Origin: Labrenzia sp. CE80
Lineage (GTDB): Bacteria > Pseudomonadota > Alphaproteobacteria > Rhizobiales > Stappiaceae
Assembly (NCBI RefSeq): GCF_009650605.1
Contig: NZ_WAJT01000001.1
Span: 2,294,001 to 2,358,000, forward strand
Direction: 5' to 3'
DNA: 64,000 bases
Below, piece after piece: positions 60,280 through 64,000 of this stretch. Positions within the stretch are counted from its first letter, which is position 1; every line of letters begins with the position of its first letter. Position numbers and translations under genes: made by a program. The notes beneath the pieces were generated by a model. It was not told where the DNA came from and searched no databases. It saw only the letters and a program-made list of their open reading frames with translations.

Positions 60280-60627
60280 ATGAGCATGACTGAACTGGTA
60301 AAAATCATTGAAGATAACGGTAAAGGTGTACGTGCATATAGTGAATGCAACAGAGCTTGCCGCGATCAACTAGTAGTTCAATCGGAAACAGCAGCAGCCT
60401 ATTTCCTGCTGAGCATGGTATCTGAGAAGTTCGTAGATACCTATGATGATCAGCCTCTGAGCAGTTCAATCGCAGAGGCCGAGTTCAAACGCTTTAAAGG
60501 CTATGTCGGCCAATTTGAGGCCTCTGAGCGCGCCGCAGATCCGGCCGAGAAGTTAAACACTCTCAATCGCATTGCTGACGAAATCGCAAATCACAAACTC
60601 CGTCTCGAGGACGCCAAATTTCAATAA
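60280..60627 (+). CDS. Small protein of unknown function at the end of the orotate operon
   Basis: A 115-residue acidic, mostly helical soluble protein with no signal peptide. AAAAAGGA lies close before ATG 60280, four bases after the pyrE stop, so it belongs to the operon. The sequence has a short Cys pair (SECNRACRD) and a helical C-terminus (KLNTLNRIADEIANHKL). I do not recognise a family. It could be a small regulator or a stabilising subunit of one of the enzymes. Confidence 0.7.
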   Translation: MSMTELVKIIEDNGKGVRAYSECNRACRDQLVVQSETAAAYFLLSMVSEKFVDTYDDQPLSSSIAEAEFKRFKGYVGQFEASERAADPAEKLNTLNRIADEIANHKLRLEDAKFQ

Positions 60628-60734
60628 ACTGAAAATGTGAGCCTCGTTTCAGATCGCGATGAGACACAACACCGTGTGCCTGATCGAGGCCTCTCCGCTC
60701 CCCTTTTAACCTGAGCTAGTCCTCATCCGTTGGA

Positions 60735-61935
60735 CAGGTTTTGGCATAATTCAAACTACTCTGTGCGCCTGCTGATCGGGTTGGTGTTTTTCAATGCGCT
60801 GCCAATAGACCACGGCAGGCAATTTGTCGCCAAGGGCGTAATGCGGGCGCTCCGGTTATAAAAGTCTATCCACTTTCGGATGCTGGTCCTGGTCTGTGAA
60901 CCGGCTTCCCGGGCGTACAGATCAACCCACTCGCATTCGAGTGTGCGCCACAGCAGCTCGACGAAAATGTTGTCGAGGAGCCGTCCATCGAGATACGCAC
61001 GCCCATCCGCTGAAGTCGGTCCGTCCATGCAAACGAGGTGAACTGCGCGCCCCTGGTCCGTATACATGATTCCTGGAGGGCCAAATTTGTGGATCGCTTC
61101 ATTCAATGCCTCAACGCAGAAGCCGGCCTTCAGCGTATTGGAGATCCGCCAGGACAGCACCCTGCAGGTGAACCAGTCCATGATTGTCACGAAATACAAG
61201 AACCCACGGCGCATCGGCAAATACGTGATGTTGGACGCCCAGACCTGGTTCGGCCGTTCCACCCGCAATCCCTTGCGCAGATATGGCCAGATCTTGTGCC
61301 CCGGCCGACCTACTTGTATTGGAGCTTATGGTAGATCGGTATCAGAGCAATGAGCTGCATTAGCCGCCAGATCCCCTTCTCGTTCACCGGGTGACCTTCG
61401 TTTTTCAGGTGCCAGGTCATCGGCCGGACGCCGAAGAACGGCCTCTCCAGGAACGCTTCGTAGATCTGGCGCATCAGCGTGAGGTTCATCCCGCTCTCGC
61501 CCTTCGGTCTGTAGTAGAAAGACGAGCGCGAGATCTACAGTGACTGCATGCCGAAGGGCCAGTCTGGATGCCCTGGCTCGATTATGGCGCGCCTCATTTC
61601 ACGCCCCTACGCTTGAGCTTTCTGGACATCGAAGCATGGACCGTGGCCCCGGTGGGGCCGCGTAAGCCCAATGCGGAGCATCGTTGGCTACCGCCAGTTC
61701 CCCGATCTTGGCACGGAGTTCTTTCACCCGGTCCTCGTCAACCTCCTGCTTTCGCTTACATCCACGTTCAAATACGTCGGTGCCCCCCTCAAGAAGAGCC
61801 TATTCCCGCTGATGGATCATGGTCGGATGAACACCGAACTGGCTCACCAGTACCCATACCGGTTCCTCGCCCTTTCAACGTGGCCAGGGTGACTTTCGCC
61901 TTGAAATCCAGCGAATGCTGCTGGCATTTCGACAC
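60735..61935 (-). mobile_element. Decayed IS3-family insertion sequence
   Basis: On the minus strand this region reads first as a broken orfA and then as a broken orfB of an IS3-type element. OrfA remains are near 61915-61680 (DFKAKVTLATLKG, then SQFGVHPTMIHQ, then KELRAKIGELA in other frames). OrfB remains cover about 61500-60756. In-frame stops and frameshifts are frequent. Exact ends and terminal repeats could not be identified, so the limits given are those of recognisable coding remains. Confidence 0.75.
60756..61500 (-). pseudogene. IS3-family transposase orfB, inactivated
   Basis: Pieces of the DDE integrase domain can be followed: MNLTLMRQIYEAFLERPFFG, then a stop, then RVERPNQVWASNITYLPMRR and GFLYFVTIMDWFTCRVLSW. 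The first catalytic aspartate of the usual ADITY motif is Asn here. Around the second motif the frame shifts: TDQG is followed by QFTSFAWTD in another frame, then the first frame resumes at LLDNIFVELLW. Stops and shifts together mean it cannot make an active enzyme. Confidence 0.82.
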
Positions 61936-62047
61936 CTCTAGTCGCCTTGACATGGAAGACCAGCAGACAACAAATCATTGCTTACCTCTTTGTCCCTATT
62001 TCGGGTGGGAGCTCAGTCGAGATACGAACTGACAAGAAGGAACGCAA

Positions 62048-62179
62048 GTCGCAGGCTTGAGGATCAGCGCGCGTCAGGGCTTGGCTATTGCCGTCACCGC
62101 CCGACGTGGCCCCGATTTCGGCGCAGGCGTCTGGGCTCATAAGCAGGCGTTCGACATTGATGTCAGTTGGGCAAGTCAT
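62048..62179 (-). pseudogene. Truncated M20-family hydrolase (N-carbamoyl-amino-acid hydrolase type), N-terminal remnant
   Basis: The ATG at 62179 overlaps the TenA stop (ATGA) and opens a frame reading INVERLL, AEIGATSGG and ALTRADPQACDLR. This matches the N-terminal 45 residues of Zn-dependent carbamoylases/allantoate amidohydrolases, where AEIGAT and ALTD.D...RDL are typical. The similarity stops near 62050, close to the decayed IS element, so the rest of the gene has been lost. It was once the next gene in the BtpA-TenA operon. Confidence 0.6.
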
Positions 62180-62832
62180 GCTATCGTTCCCCGCTCATAG
62201 GCGGCAGAGTGAAAGTCGATCTCAAGCCGCATCACCGTGGCGAAGACAGCACTCAGATGAGCCCGTTCGCCCTCGTCCAGCGTTGCGCCTTCCTCATCCA
62301 GCCGATCCTTGAGCCAGGTGGCCTGGCTGGTAAAGGTTTCATCGGTATGAAGACCAACCCATTCGGCGAGCAGCGGATCGGAAATCGTGTTTTGCTCCGC
62401 CTGCCTCGACCAGGTCAAGTACATCCACTCGGCGGCGAACATCGCGGCAACCGTATGGATGAAACTGCCATCGCGGGCGATCGCCAGCATGCCGTCGCGA
62501 AAGCGGGCAACAGCAGGAAGGTCGACGTCGAAGTCATTCTTATTGATGTCGAGCGCTGCAAATGTCCTTTCGAAGTAAACGATCTGGTGGTTGGCGAGCG
62601 CGTCGAGCACACCGATCAGCCAGCGCCGGTCGGACATAGTCTCGGCCTTGGCTGTTGCATAGGCAAAGATCGAGATCGCCGTTTCGACAAAGGCGCCTTC
62701 GAAAACGAGATAACGGTCGAAAACGGGTTTCGGCAGCCTATCCGCCTTGACGTCCTCGACAAATCGGTGCGCGACCATTTCCTCGAAAACGGATCTGTTC
62801 TCACGCAGAATGAACTCGGACAGTTTTTCCAT
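62176..62832 (-). CDS. TenA-family protein (thiaminase II-like)
   Basis: A 218-residue all-helical protein of the TenA family, which includes aminopyrimidine aminohydrolases of thiamine salvage. It has FDRYLVFEGAFVETAISIFA near residue 38, a YFERTF segment, AAEWMYLTWSRQA near 134 and the final acidic pair region LRLEIDFHSAAY-like (MRLEIDFHSA). The usual active-site cysteine of thiaminase II was not found, so it may act on another N-heterocycle. It follows the BtpA-family gene by 12 bases and overlaps the truncated hydrolase start. Confidence 0.82.
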   Translation of the reverse strand: MEKLSEFILRENRSVFEEMVAHRFVEDVKADRLPKPVFDRYLVFEGAFVETAISIFAYATAKAETMSDRRWLIGVLDALANHQIVYFERTFAALDINKNDFDVDLPAVARFRDGMLAIARDGSFIHTVAAMFAAEWMYLTWSRQAEQNTISDPLLAEWVGLHTDETFTSQATWLKDRLDEEGATLDEGERAHLSAVFATVMRLEIDFHSAAYERGTIA

Positions 62833-62844
62833 CCCGGTATTTCC

Positions 62845-63690
62845 TCAATCGCGACCGAGCGCCGGACGCGCTGCTTCCATGAATGCCTTGACCCGTGCCG
62901 GATCAACCGGGTTCCACCAGGCCCCTCCCACCTTCAGCGAGGAAGCAACGATGACGCCATTGGTGCAGGAAAGGACCTCACCAATGTTTTCACGGGTGAC
63001 GCCAGAGCCGACCATCAGCGGCAGGTCGGTCGCCGAACGGATCTCCTCGATTTCCTCGATCGTTGCCGCATTGCCGGTCCGCTGACCAGTTGCGATCACC
63101 ACATCGGCATCAAAGAAGGCGAGATCCCGGGTCTGTTCGGGAATGGTACGGTCGGCTGTTATTGCATGTGCGCCATGCTTGACGTGGCTGTCGGCGAAGA
63201 CCTTGATGTGTTCTGCGCGCAGAAGCGAGCGATAACGTAGTGCCTCCCCGGCTCGACCTTCCAAGAAGCCCTCATTGGCGACGTAGGCGTTTGCCCACTG
63301 GTTGACGCGGATGAAGCTCGCTCCTGCGGCAAGCGCGATTGCAAGCGCCGGGATCGGGGCATTTGCAAGCACATTGATGCCGAGGGGGACGCCAGTCGCC
63401 GCCTTGATCCGGTCGGTGACAACTGACATGAATGCCGCCGTTTCATGACCGATATCCTCAGGCTTGGAGAATGGGATATCGCCATGGTTTTCGATAACAA
63501 GCCCGTCGAAACCGCCGCCGACCAGGGCGTCAGCGTCACGCATGCAGGCATCATAGATAGCTTCGATCGAAGCGTCTTTGTAGCGCGGCGAGCCCGGGAA
63601 GGATGGGCAATGGATCATTCCGAGCAAAGCCTTGTCAGACGAGAATATTTCCCGTATGGCGCTTGATGTTCCACTTGATATTTTCTGCAT
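62845..63690 (-). CDS. BtpA/SgcQ-family protein
   Basis: A 281-residue TIM-barrel protein of the BtpA family. The match is shown by LLGMIHCPSFPGSPRY near the start, GGFDGLVIENHGDIPFSKP, IRVNQWANAYVANEG and the C-terminal LPLMVGSGVTRENIGEVL. Members include cyanobacterial BtpA, linked to photosystem I stability, and SgcQ of sugar operons; the reaction is not established. ATG 63690 has GGAG six bases upstream; a start at 63723 would leave no room for the divergent gene's leader. With TenA and the PfkB kinase it suggests nucleoside-like or N-glycoside catabolism. Confidence 0.85.
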   Translation of the reverse strand: MQKISSGTSSAIREIFSSDKALLGMIHCPSFPGSPRYKDASIEAIYDACMRDADALVGGGFDGLVIENHGDIPFSKPEDIGHETAAFMSVVTDRIKAATGVPLGINVLANAPIPALAIALAAGASFIRVNQWANAYVANEGFLEGRAGEALRYRSLLRAEHIKVFADSHVKHGAHAITADRTIPEQTRDLAFFDADVVIATGQRTGNAATIEEIEEIRSATDLPLMVGSGVTRENIGEVLSCTNGVIVASSLKVGGAWWNPVDPARVKAFMEAARPALGRD

Positions 63691-63713
63691 AAAGTTCTCC
63701 ACGGAGCTAAAAA

Positions 63714-64000
63714 ATGCGTGCATTTGTAATTGGCAACACGGCCATTGACGAAACCATTTCGGTCGAGGGGCGTCCTGGACCCGGCGTATCTATGTTGGGC
63801 CGTATCGTTAGCCGCGATCTCGGCGGCAAGGGTACGAACCAGGCTGTTGTGATGGCACGCGGAGGCCTTGAAACGACACTCGTTTCGGCTACCGGTGACG
63901 ACTTCCGCTCTGCCACGATCCGCGAGCAGCTGGCAGAAGAACCAATTGATGCGCGGCTTTTGTTTCTGCCCGGCATCTCCACCGATTTCTCGATGGTGCT
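63714..64000 (+). CDS. PfkB-family carbohydrate kinase (3' end outside the window)
   Basis: The first 95 residues of a ribokinase/PfkB-type sugar kinase, cut by the window edge. Diagnostic parts are VIGNTAIDETISV at the start and RDLGGKGTNQAVVMARGG near residues 34-51, which is PfkB signature 1. ATG 63714 has GGAG seven bases upstream. It is divergent from the BtpA gene with only 23 bases between the start codons, so promoters must overlap the coding regions or lie further off. The sugar is unknown; ribose or a related nucleoside sugar would fit. Confidence 0.85.
   Translation, partial: MRAFVIGNTAIDETISVEGRPGPGVSMLGRIVSRDLGGKGTNQAVVMARGGLETTLVSATGDDFRSATIREQLAEEPIDARLLFLPGISTDFSMV

Noticed and set aside
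61568..62032. A 154-codon open frame on the plus strand
   Set aside because: The minus strand of the same region reads as broken IS3 orfA and orfB, which explains it better.
62167..63240. A 357-codon open frame on the plus strand
   Set aside because: It lies opposite the TenA and BtpA genes, which have clear family motifs and ribosome sites. This frame has neither.

Overview
The window looks like chromosomal accessory DNA from a metabolically versatile alphaproteobacterium, probably Hyphomicrobiales or a related marine/host-associated group. This is inferred from moderately GC-rich genes, TRAP and Dpp-type ABC importers each with a dedicated regulator, rhizobial-style TGA-N9-TCA iron boxes, PcaR/PobR-type IclR regulation, and many ATGA-overlapping operons. 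No rRNA, tRNA, CRISPR array or replication origin was seen.

Layout. 1-4239: start of an MHYT-domain membrane protein (leaves the window at base 1), an SDR, MnmD with a divergent FAD oxidoreductase (the two halves of MnmC as separate genes), a small membrane protein and a YbaK-type deacylase. 4362-9668: six genes for mostly exported redox proteins (Tat multicopper oxidase, secreted amidohydrolase, YtkA/FixH-like protein, di-haem MauG/CcP peroxidase, Tat intradiol-dioxygenase-like protein, ferric-reductase-like membrane protein). 9738-20359: iron uptake (TetR regulator, siderophore ABC importer, two paralogous TonB-dependent receptors, DUF2218 protein, PchR-like AraC regulator), with an IRO-like box before each receptor. 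20591-30415: MarR-led operon (creatininase family, PanE-like reductase, SDR, M20 peptidase) divergent from a Dpp-type importer. 30652-40255: second Dpp-type importer with two DAO-family FAD oxidoreductases and an SDR, divergent from a LysR regulator.

40762-51132: a PcaR/PobR-like IclR regulator, a TRAP transporter, an unknown protein and an unusual split Rieske oxygenase. One protein keeps the mononuclear-iron catalytic domain but has lost the Rieske ligands; the next gene encodes only a Rieske domain. Divergent genes encode an adrenodoxin-reductase-type FNR, a flavodoxin, a glutamine-synthetase-like ligase and a CHMI-like tautomerase. IclR-type palindromes lie before the TRAP genes and in the divergent promoter.

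51429-60627: an XRE regulator divergent from a tightly coupled operon: TRAP transporter, PyrK, PyrD (class 1B), an M20 N-carbamoyl-amino-acid hydrolase, class II dihydroorotase PyrC, PyrE and a small unknown protein. No pyrB, pyrF or carAB is present, but a hydrolase able to destroy carbamoyl-aspartate is. The set fits uptake and degradation of orotate or dihydroorotate (orotate to dihydroorotate to N-carbamoyl-aspartate to aspartate, CO2 and ammonia), with PyrE as a salvage branch. This operon and the split Rieske system are the strongest candidates for undescribed biology.

60735-64000: a decayed IS3-family element next to the first ~45 codons of a second M20-type hydrolase gene, then TenA, a BtpA/SgcQ-family protein and a divergent PfkB-type sugar kinase that leaves the window.
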